A stretch of DNA of 64,000 nt, from positions 6,915,609 through 6,979,608 of the forward strand of contig RPFO01000213.1 in the NCBI GenBank assembly GCA_009746045.1, written 5' to 3'. This DNA is from Mesostigma viride. Its lineage: Eukaryota; Streptophyta; Mesostigmatophyceae; Mesostigmatales; Mesostigmataceae. Position numbers and translations under genes: made by a program. The notes under the pieces are model-generated. The model was not told the origin of the DNA. It saw only the letters and a list, made by a program, of their open reading frames with translations, and did no database searches. How positions within the stretch are numbered: the first letter of the stretch is position 1; each line of letters opens with the position of its first letter. Below, one piece after another: positions 28,042-40,877 of the stretch.

Positions 28042-29122
28042 GATAATGCTTCATAACTGATCATCCATCGTGCATCACTGACTTTCTTTGACTTTGCGTC
28101 ATTGCGCGCCCCGGCCTTCCCCTGTGTGTTGGTTGTGCTTTCACGTGGGCTCCGACATTTCAGTCTTGTTCTCGTGACGGGCACTATCCCAGCGTCGTTG
28201 TTTCGTCCCAGTTTGCGTGAAGTGCAAATACGGTACGTTTTATGGCCCCCTAGGCAGTGTGTATTGTAGGCCGCCTGTACTTTCTACTCTCCAACATACA
28301 TATTCGGTGTTCTCTGAACGTAGTTTCTTTATAATAGATGAGAATGAATGCCGCTATGTGAGTGGTACTAGGAGGGGTGACATCTCCAGGCAAAATTTCC
28401 TGGATACTAGGGGCCCGTCCCAGGGCCTGACTGCTGCGGTAAGCGCCGGCCCCTGAATTGAAATAGGGGCTGGCGAGTAAAACGAGGGTCGGCGGCGGTG
28501 GCCCCGTATTACTGGCCCCCAATAGCGCAGCGCTACGTGGCCGAGCTGCGGCACCACGTGGCAAGATGCGGCACCACGTGGCAAGGTGAGGCGCCACGTG
28601 GCTTGATGCCGGCATGCCTCTCCGGCGACAGGCAATTACTGGGCAAGACATATCACAGTACCCTAGTAAGGTTACCATACGTCGCCAAACTATCTCTGTT
28701 GGATATGACCGGCGTGGGATTCCAACTAAACTGAACTGAACTGAACTGAACTGAACTGGGCAAGACATCTGCAGACTGCATGACAGTATAGCGCGGCGCG
28801 GCGTGAGGACGGATGCCGACACAGTTTTTTGTGTAGGCATCCGTAGGCCCGTACATAGCTGGCATCCGGGGCATGGCAAGATGGGACGCCACGTGGCATG
28901 ATGCGGCATGCCGCGCCTGCTGTACAATATGGGGGCCCAAAATCTAGGGCTGGCGGCTGCATAAAAATTGGGCCCCTGGAATCTTCCCTATAGGGGCCGA
29001 AAAGATGGGGGCTAGCTAGAATTGGTGCCGGTAGCTGCACGGGCCCCTAGTATGGAAATAGGGGCCAGACATTCTGGACCGGCGGCTGCAGGATCCGGCC
29101 CCTATTTAGCTTGGCTCAATGT
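28042..29122. other. GC-rich unassigned DNA with short tandem repeats
   Basis: A start resembling YR A-repeats ('gttctctgaacgtagtttct') lies at 28310. A 20-bp tandem of 'gatgcggcaccacgtggcaa' is at about 28546-28610, and a (CTGAA)n microsatellite is at 28727-28757. Paired GGCCCCTA/TAGGGGC motifs recur at 28440-28470, 28960-29000 and 29040-29105. Long minus-strand frames here span the simple repeats and are not convincing genes. Confidence 0.5.
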
Positions 29123-29779
29123 TGTCAGAAATTTTCATTTACTTCCTTGGTCGTCAAGACTGATTGAGACAATTGATAGACAGTTTATTCATTGCATATT
29201 TAGGTTACGGACTGCCACCGTTTCACCGCCAAAGCCATGGTGCGGTTCCCGGGTGGGGACCATAGCATCCATAGCCACATTGGGCTCGGACTGCAAGGTA
29301 AGTGCAACGTAGGTGTGTCACTTCCTTATCAAGGCACATTGGGGCAGCGGTGCACGTTCTAGAATATTCTGCACAAGTTGCCAGCTGTCGATTATACAAT
29401 TGACGATTAGGAGAACGCCAGATGTCAAGCAACTAACACGGCATACAATGCATCTAGATCTGGATTCAGTCATGCGAAACATCCAACACGGAATATTCGG
29501 CCGAGGATAGTACCGTCGGCACCTAAGGTACGCAAAGTATTGTGCCGGAATTACCACTACATAACTTTTGCAATACTGCACTATATTCAGTGCTATACGG
29601 GTTGTGCCGGAAAGCTCACGGCGGGCCCTACCAAGCCTATTTAATTATCAGCCAAAAAGACGGCAGGCGGGTGCGATTGTTAGGGACGCAACCCTCATAC
29701 CTCCGTTTACAACATGATGGCCAGACACTACAAATGTAAACAGGCAGTTGGGCACACAGGGTGAAATTCACCTCTGACA
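29123..29779 (-). repeat. LTR of outer element (left, 3' LTR in element sense)
   Basis: 657 bp. Aligns end to end with 33148-33802. The differences include a short G/C-run indel near 29250 and single changes near 29141, 29576 and 29651. Confidence 0.9.
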
Positions 29780-30492
29780 CCCCCCTTGCACAATGCCTAA
29801 AGTGAAGACACTACGCAGGTAGGGCAAACAGTCTCTCCCCCCTCAATTCAGGCAAGGGCCTAAAATCTAGGTAGGGCAGCCAGGTATAAACATACTCTGA
29901 CACCCCCCTTACATGGCTAGCCCGTCAAAACAGTGCTACCATAGCTATCAGCACGGGGAAGAAAACACATTGCTCGTGGCAAGGGCCACGGCCAAGCCAT
30001 TCCTGGAAAAACGCAGCATAAAAGTTGATGTCGTCTTGGATGCATCGCCGAACTTGGCTCGATGAAGAAGCAAAGAATTCTTGGTCTTGGTGGAGTAGCA
30101 CTTTGATCGTGCAGGTGGTAATGGCGGCGATACTCGGTGCAAAAAGTTGCTCCCGGCCTGAACGCCTGCTCTCGGTCTGATCCCCTCGTTCTCACATTGG
30201 GCATCTGCGTGGACTATGCACGTCTTATTAATCCCGCGATGAACGTCCGGTCAGCCGCCCACATATTACTCCCCATACTGGCATAGGCCAGTGACAGGTT
30301 ACGGCACAAAATTCGCAGCTCCACGCTGCGTTGCCCGAAAAAATACCAAAAAATTAGCTTGCGACATCGCCGGCCGCAGGGTTTGAACCTGAGCTCATTG
30401 TATGGCTCCGGCTTCAACCAACGACGCCTGACGACATATGGAATATTCGGGAAATTGTTTTATATAAACTTCCGCGACTCCAGCCGCGACTG

Positions 30493-31299
30493 TGTTAAAT
30501 TACGGAGGAGGAGGAAAGATCTTTTTGACCCCTTGTTACCCAATGTGATGACAGCCACAAAATATTGCTTGGTTGATTAAATATATTACTTTGGGGTTGG
30601 TCTCCAACAAGGAGGTAGGCCTCAACTAGAGGTCAATCCCATCCAACAAGGATGGGCTTGGGCAAACAATGCCACTACACAATCTCAACAAGAGACTGTT
30701 GCATACTCAACAAGAGCATGGCTTTAGGCTACCAACAAGGTAGCCATACCCAACTAGGGCTTACCCATACACATGGGGACCAACAAGGTAAATTTCTCGT
30801 GTACCATGAGTCACTTATGTGGAAGGGACAAAGTCCTTCAGTGGCGGCTACACTGTTTGCTACCGTTGATCCATTACAAATCTGACGGTACGAAATTGAG
30901 CAAACTTTTCACCACAAGTGACGGTGACCAACATTAGTTGGCACGACGTTATGGCATGCGGGGACTAGGCCACAGCGCCTCCTAGGCAGCGCCAGAAACG
31001 TACAATAGTTCACTATAGAAATTCATGCAACCACTAGCATGTCCATAAATGATATGCGTATATAGTGCCGAGGTACAGGATTAACTTGTATACTCACTCA
31101 ACTGTTTTCAATAAGAAAACTAGCGCCGTAAAGGACACGGCAAGCACTACCTAGCCCTCACAATCTTGGCCAGAAATACGGTGGGCGGAAGCGATTATTA
31201 AGGACGCATTCCTAATTATTCCCCCGTTTACAGAAAGTTGGCCACAACATTACATGGGCTAGCAAACGGGCACAACCAGGATTATCTAAAATCCTGACA
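30493..31299 (-). repeat. LTR of inner element (left)
   Basis: 807 bp. Contains an odd run of 'caacaagg/caacaaga' words (about 30608-30790) spaced 15-40 bases apart. Confidence 0.9.
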
Positions 31300-32156
31300 C
31301 CCCCCTTGCACGTTGCTGGGATTGACTCAAACAACTGTGCTCCCCCCTTACTTAGGCAGTAGGGCTTGCCGGGTAGAAACAACCCTGCCACTCCCCCCTT
31401 ACACGGTAAGCCAAAACATGACGACTTCAAATCAATGCAGTTGTCGAAAAGCTTGAGGAACTGAAACGTGTGATGGCTTGTTAAAACCGGAAGAAAGAGA
31501 CGAATCCGAGGACGTCACAAATGGCTCAAAAAGAGGAGCCACGTAAAAGTTGCATGTCGGCAAAGGTCCGTCAGCTGGCGCCACGGAAATGAGTGTTGTT
31601 GGCGTTGTATCAAACCGATGACGACGTATGATAGCTTGTTGAAACGAGCATAAAATTCCGCGTCGATGGACGCCTAGCACGGTCCAAACGGATGTGCTGT
31701 TGACGAGAAAGATGAGAAATTCCGGAAATCCGCTGGTCCGAACAGGAATGAACGTAGTTGCCGTAGTACTAAACAGCTTGGGGCGCGTTATGGCTTGATA
31801 GAACCGCCACAGAATGCCCTTTTCAACGACACCTCAACGGTCTTAAACAGATGAGTCGTTAAAAAGATATGCGCACTGACAAGCTGGCCACGTAGGTCGG
31901 CGCGAACTTGAGTAACTTTTGCACCAGGATGCCGATGGCAGCGTTCTTGGCGGCGTTGAAACGAGGACGATGTGACGCTTCCAACGCATCTAAGAGCGGT
32001 GAAAAATAATGTCCCAGTCAAAAGATCTGCACGCTCAAAGTTGGGTACCTGGCTGCAGGCCGACCGCTCAAAAACGGGATCAGGAAAGTGCGGCTTTTGG
32101 AAAAACGGTTTACGGCTCAAGAAATGGGTTCATGGGTCACTCCCATACCGATACCA

Positions 32157-32963
32157 TGTTAAATTACGGAGGAGGAGGAAAGATCTTTTTGACCCCTTGT
32201 TACCCAATGTGATGACAGCCACAAAATATTGCTTGGTTGATTAAATATATTACTTTGGGGTTGGTCTCCAACAAGGAGGTAGGCCTCAACTAGAGGTCAA
32301 TCCCATCCAACAAGGATGGGCTTGGGCAAACAATGCCACTACACAATCTCAACAAGAGACTGTTGCATACTCAACAAGAGCATGGCTTTAGGCTACCAAC
32401 AAGGCAGCCATACCCAACTAGGGCTTACCCATACACATGGGGACCAACAAGGTAAATTTCTCGTGTACCATGAGTCACTTATGTGGAAGGGACAAAGTCC
32501 TTCAGTGGCGGCTACACTGTTTGCTACCGTTGATCCATTACAAATCTGACGGTACGAAATTGAGCAAACTTTTCACCACAAGTGACGGTGACCAACATTA
32601 GTTGGCACGACGTTATGGCATGCGGGGACTAGGCCACAGCGCCTCCTAGGCAGCGCCAGAAACGTACAATAGTTCACTATAGAAATTCATGCAACCACTA
32701 GCATGTCCATAAATGATATGCGTATATAGTGCCGAGGTACAGGATTAACTTGTATACTCACTCAACTGTTTTCAATAAGAAAACTAGCGCCGTAAAGGAC
32801 ACGGCAAGCACTACCTAGCCCTCACAATCTTGGCCAGAAATACGGTGGGCGGAAGCGATTATTAAGGACGCATTCCTAATTATTCCCCCGTTTACAGAAA
32901 GTTGGCCACAACATTACATGGGCTAGCAAACGGGCACAACCAGGATTATCTAAAATCCTGACA
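32157..32963 (-). repeat. LTR of inner element (right)
   Basis: 807 bp, essentially identical to 30493-31299. It is followed by the GACTG duplication. Confidence 0.9.
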
Positions 32964-33147
32964 GACTGGTTCGAGGAAACGCGCTGGCCAGCAGGACTTC
33001 AACAAGACGCCTGACCAGCAAATATTACGCGACTCACGGCCGCGAACTTCCGAACCATAATAATGCATGAAATACACTACGTCTCTCCCCATTTTCAGGC
33101 GGGTCTCGCTAATTGACGTCCATAGGGTGAATTCTGTAATGGCTTTG

Positions 33148-33802
33148 TGTCAGAAATTTTCATTTAATTCCTTGGTCGTCAAGACTGATTGAGACAATTG
33201 ATAGACAGTTTATTCATTGCATATTTAGGTTACGGACTGCCACCGTTTCACCGCCAAAGCCATGGTGCGGTTCCGGGGGGGACCATAGCATCCATAGCCA
33301 CATTGGGCTCGGACTGCAAGGTAAGTGCAACGTAGGTGTGTCACTTCCTTATCAAGGCACATTGGGGCAGCGGTGCACGTTCTAGAATATTCTGCACAAG
33401 TTGCCAGCTGTCGATTATACAATTGACGATTAGGAGAACGCCAGATGTCAAGCAACTAACACGGCATACAATGCATCTAGATCTGGATTCAGTCATGCGA
33501 AACATCCAACACGGAATATTCGGCCGAGGATAGTACCGTCGGCACCTAAGGTACGCAAAGTATTGTGCCGGAATTACCACTACATAACTTTTGCAATACA
33601 GCACTATATTCAGTGCTATACGGGTTGTGCCGGAAAGCTCACGGCGGGCCCTACCAAGCCTATTTAATTATCGGCCAAAAAGACGGCAGGCGGGTGCGAT
33701 TGTTAGGGACGCAACCCTCATACCTCCGTTTACAACATGATGGCCAGACACTACAAATGTAAACAGGCAGTTGGGCACACAGGGTGAAATTCACCTCTGA
33801 CA
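33148..33802 (-). repeat. LTR of outer element (right)
   Basis: 655 bp. Ends CTCTGACA and is followed by the AATGT duplication. Confidence 0.9.
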
Positions 33803-33807
33803 AATGT

Positions 33808-35430
33808 CACCCCTCCTGTGGTACTACATACGGGACGGTGGGCCTTTGGCTGGACCGGTTCCATGAGTTAGAATTAGTTGGCCAGTTTTGTATGGCCATT
33901 GCTAGTTCGTTAAGTTAAGTAGCAATTAAGTTACTGTTGCTGACGGCTCATGAATGAGGCGATCCCGGGCTATGTACGCCGCCCTAAAGTGCCATTTGCA
34001 CGATGTTCTAGGTCTCTTTTTCTTGTAATCGGATGTATGGGGTATGGGTATGGCGGATTACAAGAAATTTAATGCTGCCCTAATCGCGTCAGCCTTTTTG
34101 GCTGGCGGTGGCCGATTAGAGATGGCGCGTGACTGACATAGCTTGAACAGTCACGTGACTGTGAAAAAGAAATTAAATATTACCCTCGTCGGTTTTCTCC
34201 CCGCAGTTGGGTTCTTTGCCGACGAGAGACTATAAAATACTTCGCGTTTGCCTGCGCGTGGCATCTGTACAGAACTCTGAAACCATGATTAAGTCTTCCG
34301 TGCCACGCTGCAGTGCCTACCGGTTTGCTGCGGAATGTCGCAGCAGGGTTGCAGTATGTACATACCTGACTGCTGACTGCCGAAGGAAGGGTGGTCGGGT
34401 TACTTTTAGTGGGCATTGTGATGGGCGACAAATCTGTCGGCCCTCGCGTAAGTAGAAAAATATTTACCAGCATACGCTCTTATGGGTGCGTGAGGTCTCG
34501 GAAATGTGGTAGGGACGGACTCCGGAATTATGCAATATCTCGATTCAGACCGAGACTTAAGGGGCCAGTTTAACAGACGGACCTGGGCCGGGCAGTACCA
34601 AATATTTTGGCCGGCCCAGTTGCGCTTGCGCTTTATTGGCCGCTGGGGTGTGTGATAAGAGCCTGCTCATCAACTAAAACCTGAAATATGGAAAGTTACT
34701 CCCCCAGGTGACAACGTTGATAGTAATCGAGATATGGTGGCATCGGGTGGCGTCCTACAAGTTGTCGTCACGTTAGGGCAACACTAGCCTTTGAGGGAGG
34801 TCCGTGATCGTTAAACGAGGCGTCTTCTTCCTTGTCTTTGCGTTCAACACCCTCTTTTACTGGCCGAGGGTGGAAGGCTGGGGGGGGCCCTGCGAAGGGT
34901 TATCGTGCATGAGGCTCGCTACAGCCGCCGGCGATTGTAATGGTCGTGACCGTTGCGGCAGGGCAGCCTCGAGAGCCACTGAGCGAAAGTGGTTGGCGGA
35001 GCTTTGGTGATAAAGCACCAGGAAAGGGGGGTTGGGAAACGAGAACTACAATCAATCATGAAATGGGTGCAGAGTGGCAGGCTCACTCATGGGTTCTGTA
35101 ATTATTGCCCACTTATTGTTTTAATCAAATGTTGGGGGATTGGTATTAGTGGGAATAGAAATAATGATGGACATAGTAATGGTACGGCGTGCTGGCTTGG
35201 GCTTATTCTATGTACTGTACACCCTTTGAACATAGAACTAGCACACATTATTACTGTAGTAAATATATGTTGAACTGTGTGGACGTCGTGATTGACATTT
35301 GGCATTCGTGCGTGTGTAATATACATGGGTTAATGTTACATGGGTTAATGTTACATAGATGGTTTTACATGGATTCCTGCATTTGTAGGACATGCAGCTA
35401 ATTTTGTATGCATACCATTCGGCTATAGGT
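33808..35430. other. Unassigned, probably decayed YR-element DNA
   Basis: A B-repeat-like phrase, 'cccacttattgttttaatca', lies at about 35109-35129. A 'ctccccgcagttgggttctt' motif at about 34197 resembles the internal regions at about 37575 and about 61580 (minus). Local hairpins occur at 34015-34065 and 34080-34110. No gene recognised. Confidence 0.35.
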
Positions 35431-35989
35431 ATCGGTTTTCTCTGAATATAGTTTAATTAACGCATGCGGGAATTCAGATAGGGCCGCTATGCCTTGGCCT
35501 GCATGTGGAAGGCTGTCTGCGACATGGGCGCTGACTAAATCGATCTGTACAAGGGGTTTCATGTTTGCCTGAATTTTCCTTGGATGACCCGGATGTTTAT
35601 AAGGGTCGGTGGATATTAATTAGTGGTCTGAGAAAATTAATTGTAGGCTCTACATACATATAACTGACTTGCTTGCAAAGATTTGTATTCGGTGCACCGG
35701 CTAGATTAGCTGTCAGGACCTGTAGGGTCGGCTGGTTGCTTTATAACGAATTTTTGTCTGTTTTGGGTTCTTTAGTGAGTCGTGATTAATTACATAGTAG
35801 TATTGTATTAAGTGGATTCGGACAGGCCCAAGGGGTCGATGGGCGAGTTTTATGTTTGTCAGTCGTGGGAGCCTTACATGTACAACTACCTGTACGGTTA
35901 ACGCACTAGCGTGGGGGTGCGTTGCGACGTTGTTTGTAGTGGCGTTTTCAGCACTGTTCAGGCCGGCGTGTGATGCATGCAGGTGTTAC

Positions 35990-37329
35990 TTAACCCATAG
36001 TCCGCTGACCCATTTTTGGCACTTTTATACCCCTGAAAATGAAAAAAATCATAACTTACAGGCCACAACTCCAAATACCCCCAACCAAGATGCTAGGAGT
36101 ATCTACACTTCAAGGGCTTTCAGAATATGCAATAATACCTTTATCAAAGCATTTGGATGATAGCTCCAGTCAAAGCTGGCCAAAAGACGATCTTTTTTCC
36201 CCAAGGAAAAGTCTACCCCCCCCTAACTTCCCAGGGAGGGCAGGGAATCTCAATACCAACATTGGACAACTTAGTTGGATAGTCCAATGGGGGTTTCCTT
36301 GGGTCAGACCACCCGGATAACCCATTACCCCTAAATAACGTGCTCATACATGTGTGTGGGTTACGCGCGTGAAAACAGCTATCTATGACATGCAGCACAA
36401 TAATGCATTATAACAAGCTATCAAAGGCTGCCAAAAGTGCTGGAATACAAACAAGTTGCCTACCTGCACTGACGGAGTGGTATACTCCAGAGAAATGCCC
36501 AAAACTGGGCACTTTCAGGGCTAATACCACTCTTTACAACAGGCATGGAACTTGCTGAAGTATGCATGGATAAAATCGTCATTCATAATGCATGGGATAC
36601 GTATTCCGCTGCAAACAACACGCAAATACGTTGTCGTACCTGGCTCGTTCATGCCCTACCCGGATTCCGCTGGCCGGGACCCTCATATCTCACACATACT
36701 GATGCTCCACAGGCGAAGGCCGCCATAGCGGCATACTTCATGATCCACCATGGCTACCAGGTCGATGTTCCGTGCAAAGATGGCCACTAAACTAGTCCGC
36801 ATTCTCAGCAAACGCTGCAGCTGACGTCCCTTACCCAAACTGGATGCCCGGGCTGGCGCAGATTGCCCGGCCATAGGGAGAATATCGACCTATGACAAGC
36901 TATGACTCATCTGGAACTGACGACCAGGAAAGTCATATTTTCCTACCTGTATTTTCCTAACCCTATAAATCTGGCGGTGCCTGACCTACGAAAATCATGC
37001 ATCGTCATTCTGAGCAACATCACGTTTCAAGCCGTGAGACGCAAAAATTTCGTGACAGCGGCACGTTATCAGCCATATCTCATTACGCGCGCGCGCGAGC
37101 GAAATTTTCCCGCCAAAGTCACGTGATACATTCTCAATGCACGTTGTAATTACCAGGCTATGGCGAATATTACCCCCAAACCTATGCATCACCTTCGTCC
37201 CTAAGTGTTCCCGGACCCACCGGACCACTGACATCCGTCACAGGTGGCGCGGCGCTCACGGCGCGGCGCGAAATTCGACCGTTAGTCAAACTACCCGACA
37301 GGTCGGGTAGTTTACGGACTATCGGTTAA
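35990..37329. mobile_element. TTAA-target element, family 1, copy B
   Basis: It begins TTAACCCATAGTCCG and ends CGGACTATCGGTTAA (one change from the perfect inverse). The A2 repeat of the host element shows the empty site: 'tggtgttacttaatttagga' at about 40635-40655 against 'aggtgttac-TTAA...TTAA-ttgga' here. That proves a TTAA target duplication. Confidence 0.92.
36545..36790 (+). CDS. 81-aa open frame inside family 1, copy B
   Basis: Same frame as 7411-7656 with Ile-to-Val near the start and Leu-to-Pro in the middle. Intact, from ATG to TAA. Function unknown; the same caution applies as for the first copy. Confidence 0.25.
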   Translation: MELAEVCMDKIVIHNAWDTYSAANNTQIRCRTWLVHALPGFRWPGPSYLTHTDAPQAKAAIAAYFMIHHGYQVDVPCKDGH

Positions 37330-38414
37330 TTGGATGATGTCAGAGCTCTTGTGTGTCGGCGGACCATGCCTTCAGCAAGCTAGGCTGGCAATGATCCGCA
37401 GTTGTTTCTTTCACAATGGCGGCAATGGCTGGATGTGCAAAATTGCACATTATAGCGCGGGTTGCATCTGTCTTGTAGCCGAGGCAGATGGTGGCACAAC
37501 CGCTAAGTTCGTCGACGAAGCATAGCAGAGTTGGTCGTGCAACGGAAGAAAATTTTCATTTACCCCCATGTCGTTTTCCCCGGCTGCGGGTCTTTTTGAC
37601 ATGGGTGAAGGATGGGGCGCTACTTCGGCATTTTGAACAGCTTCGACGGACCTGTTCATAAGTTTCTAAAACAGCTCTAGTGTCACATCGCAGGCTTGAC
37701 ACCTTGCGATGGTGCGTGTGACGTGACCTGGACTCCCATGGTCACGACCCAGGTTCCTGTCAGCGATGGTCTGCTTTTTTTTGAATTTTTTTTTGTTGCG
37801 GCAGGTCGGTTGTCCAGTTGCCCCTGCCGAGGAGGGGTAGTTGGGGACAATAGGAGCCGTGCGAGAGTTGCGCTCCGAAGCTAAAAATTATTCCCTATTG
37901 CGAGACTCGAGTTGCATGGGGAGGGCGTCTTACAGGGAGGGGGGGCAACGCGAGACCTTTGTCGTTCCTTTCGTCTCAGCACCTGCTGCACGGCTCAGTC
38001 TATATTATGGTGTCGTAAAACCTCTTTCCTTTTTGGACAGTTCCGGAATTGCGAAATGCTGGCTCTTTTAGGGGGCTTGCTTTTGGGGTGTCCACCGACT
38101 TCTGTCGCATATTTGTAACCAGCAGGCCCCTGCGGCCCGGGTTAATATAGCCTACATATGTAGCGCGGGCTGAGTCGCCATTGAAGATGTTGCGACACGC
38201 TCTTTTGCGCACGGTGGTCATGAGATTGATTAATCGGCGCGATTGGGTTGGCGCCAGGGGGGGGGAATTGGGTGGAGGCTTCTTGCTTCCGCGTGCAGAT
38301 TGAGAAACCTTAAGGCCACTGATAACTGCTGCATTTGTGGCAGGGCTCCACTTATTGTATTCAATCAAATGCTGGTCTTCTTGGGAGCTAATAGTGATCT
38401 TAATCATCTTTTTC

Positions 38415-40108
38415 TTAACCCCTCATTGGTCCCATTTAAAGCCGAAAAATCGGCTGCAAAATGCTAAATTTGCAAACCACCCCACAGCCAACCTACCAAC
38501 ATCCAAGGGCTGTCCTTGGGGGTCAAGCATGTCCATGAGTTGCACTTCGGGGTGAGCTATCACAACCTAACATATCTGCAGGGTAGGCCATAGAAAACTA
38601 CCGCCAAAGTTAGGGGGGTCGAGACGCGCGTTTTCATTTTTGGTAGAATGTGCATTTTGATCTATGTTATAAGACCTAGGCACCTACCACTTCAGGGATG
38701 ATAAACAATTAGTTGCTGAACAGTTTGAGCCATTGGGGTCATCATTTGGGTGGGTATACCAGCAGTTACACCCAGTACAGCCCATAGGGGTACCGTTGGT
38801 AAAAAGCAACCAAGGGGGTAGGGGTGGGCATACTACCTACTAATACCTACTAATATGGCCCCCAACCATGCCATACAATACATTTCCCTTCCACAATGAT
38901 GGGGAAACATAACTGCATCATCACACTGCCCTTACATGGCACCTATGTGCAGGTGCCACCTTGTCCATGCACGTAGGTAACGTGGTACGGATACCCTACG
39001 CAAGGCATACATTATAGGAGGCAGCCACCAACAAACTAGTGACGTTGAGCCTATTTCAGCCTGCCCTAGCAAGGATAAACTAGGCCTAAGCTGCTATAGC
39101 TTGCCAGGTGATGGCCAGCACACCTGGTGGCACATGCTGTCAATGGGAAGCTTTTACTCACCAGTTACGTGCTTGATGATGCCACAGAGACCAGCCAACT
39201 GCCTCACAATCATGCAATATGTGCATGGGAAATGTATAACAAACATATATGGAGGTATTCAAACCCATACAGCATCTAAAACTTATCACCATCACACTGT
39301 GGCAGGTCAACTGACTGAGGGAAGCATTTAAGAAGGGTGTTTTAGAAAGGGGCCAGGCCAGGGTCAAGAAAGAGCATGAATAATGCAAAAAGAATGTGCT
39401 ACACAAGCTAGAACGTATATATAAACGTCAAACATCGATAGGAAAACGATGCTGAAGCTTTACCAGGCATGGTTGGCGTTACCTTGGCCCAGGCGGTGGC
39501 CGCAAAATGGCGCATTTCGGCACACCAAAGTTGTGCAGCATGGTCGCTAGATTCGGCGATTTCTTGCCACCCTTGCACGTTTACGACTACTATGTATCAT
39601 AATAAGTACAAAGAAACCAATATGTCCTTTAAAATACGCCGTAAAGGTATTGCTGTCAACGTTTCTATCGTCCGGCCTGATCGCAGTTTTTTCCAGCAAG
39701 AACGCTGCCGACACCTATCAAATGGCATTCCCGCGAACCAAAAATTGGCCTGTGTGATCTTTAGGACGTATAAAATCAATTTCCTAAGTTTGGCCAGAAA
39801 ATTCGAACGCAAACGTAAATTCCATGCGTGGGCGCAAGCCGCCATGGCCAGGTCGTCGTTTTCCGGAATGCACGTTTTACGTGAAAAAGTACCCTGACCC
39901 CTTGTACTTTGACCGGCCAGAACACCTCTATAACTTTGTCAGAAGTATGCGAACCCTAGTACCATGCTGTGAGGAAAATTATAAACTTTCGATCTTCTCA
40001 GCTAAACGTTTCCTAATTCTCAATAGTTTTCGCGCAATTTGGTCCCCCGCGGAGCAGCCGATGCATCGGCTGCAAGTCGAATCGGCTGCAAGACCAATGA
40101 GGGGTTAA
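38415..40108. mobile_element. TTAA-target element, family 2, copy B
   Basis: The termini are TTAACCCCTCATTGGTC and GACCAATGAGGGGTTAA, perfectly inverted, 1,694 bp. The outer 17 bases differ from copy A (CCCCTAAATGGTC), but both ends of each copy changed together. This suggests that the ends are kept matched by gene conversion or that two subfamilies transposed. Confidence 0.9.
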
Positions 40109-40877
40109 TATAGTTGAATTACCGCATGCGGGAAAGATAGGGCTGCTACTGTATGCCTTGGCCTGCATGTGAAAGGCTGTCTGCGGCATGGGCTGACTGA
40201 TTCGATCTGTACAAACGGTCTTATGTTCGCCTGAATTTTCCTTGGATGACCCGGTTGTTTATATAAGGGTCGGTGGATATTAACTAGTGGTCTGAGAAAA
40301 TTAATTGTAGGTTTTATACGACTTGCTTGCAAAGATTTGTATTTGGTTGCACCGGCCAGAATAGACGGGGACCTGTAGGGTCGGCTGGTTGCTTAACGAA
40401 TCTTTGACTGATTTGGGTTCTTTACATAGTGAGTCGTGATTAATTACATATTGTATAGTGGATTCGGACCGGCCCAAGGGGGTCGATGGGCGAGTTTATT
40501 GTTTGTCAGACTTGGGAACCTTGTACATACAACTACCTGTACATAAGGTTAACGCACTAGCCTGGGGGTGCATGGCGACGTTGAACATTTGTAGTGGCGT
40601 TTTCAGCACTGTTCAGGCCGGCGTGTGATGCATGCTGGTGTTACTTAATTTAGGATAATGTCAGCTTGGGTGTCGGCGGACCATGCCTTAAGCAAGCTAG
40701 GCTGGCAATGATCGGCTATTGTTTCTTTCCCCTCCCTCCCACCCTGGAGGCTTCTTGCTTCCGCGTGCGGATTGAGAAACCTTAAGGCCACTGTTAACTG
40801 CTGCATTTGTGGCAGGGCTCCACTTATGTATTGTATTCAATCAAATGCTGGTCTTCTTGGGAGCTTAGTGATCTTAA

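Larger units (their letters stand above)
30493..32963 (-). mobile_element. Nested short LTR retrotransposon (inner element)
   Basis: The LTRs at 30493-31299 and 32157-32963 are both 807 bp and differ at one site I could find ('ggtagcc' against 'ggcagcc'). They start TGTTAAATTACGG and end ATCCTGACA. The target duplication is GACTG at 30488-30492 and 32964-32968. On the minus strand the sequence beside the right LTR is TGGTATCGGTATGGG, a plausible tRNA primer-binding site resembling the initiator-Met type, and the polypurine tract AAGGGGGG abuts the left LTR. The internal region is 857 bp with no gag or pol. It is the youngest insertion in this stack. Confidence 0.92.
29123..33802 (-). mobile_element. 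Complete short LTR retrotransposon (outer element), interrupted by a second one
   Basis: The two LTRs (29123-29779 and 33148-33802, 657 and 655 bp) begin TGTCAG and end CTGACA and differ at only a handful of sites. A 5-bp target duplication AATGT lies at 29118-29122 and 33803-33807. Next to the left LTR, the minus strand reads GCAAGGGGGG, a polypurine tract, so the element points to the minus strand, antisense to the LRR gene. Without the nested element the internal region is only about 0.9 kb and non-coding, so this is a TRIM-like non-autonomous element. No TGG primer-binding site is evident next to the right LTR. Confidence 0.9.
35431..40877 (+). mobile_element. Non-autonomous YR retroelement with split direct repeats, carrying two TTAA insertions
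   Basis: The order is A1 (35431 to about 37415), internal (about 37416-38270), B1 (about 38271-38402), A2 (38403 to about 40742) and B2 (about 40743-40877). A1 and A2 both begin ATC(G/A) and share the 'acgcatgcggg' block through 'ccatgcctt(a/c)agcaagctaggctgg'. B1 and B2 share the 'ggcttcttgcttccgcgtgc' block through 'cttcttgggagct'. This A1-B1-A2-B2 order defines PAT/Ngaro/TOC-type YR retrotransposons. Family 1 interrupts A1 (35990-37329) and family 2 interrupts A2 12 bases from its start (38415-40108). There is no coding region. Confidence 0.8.

Noticed and set aside
28250-28927. 225-codon minus-strand frame
   Set aside because: Runs through a (CTGAA)n microsatellite and GC-rich repeats; no domain and no consistent composition.
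30357-30436. tRNA-like sequence on the minus strand (T-arm CAGG-TTCAAAC-CCTG)
   Set aside because: The T-arm is convincing but no proper anticodon or acceptor stem can be drawn, and it lies within the internal region of an LTR element. At most a tRNA-derived fragment.
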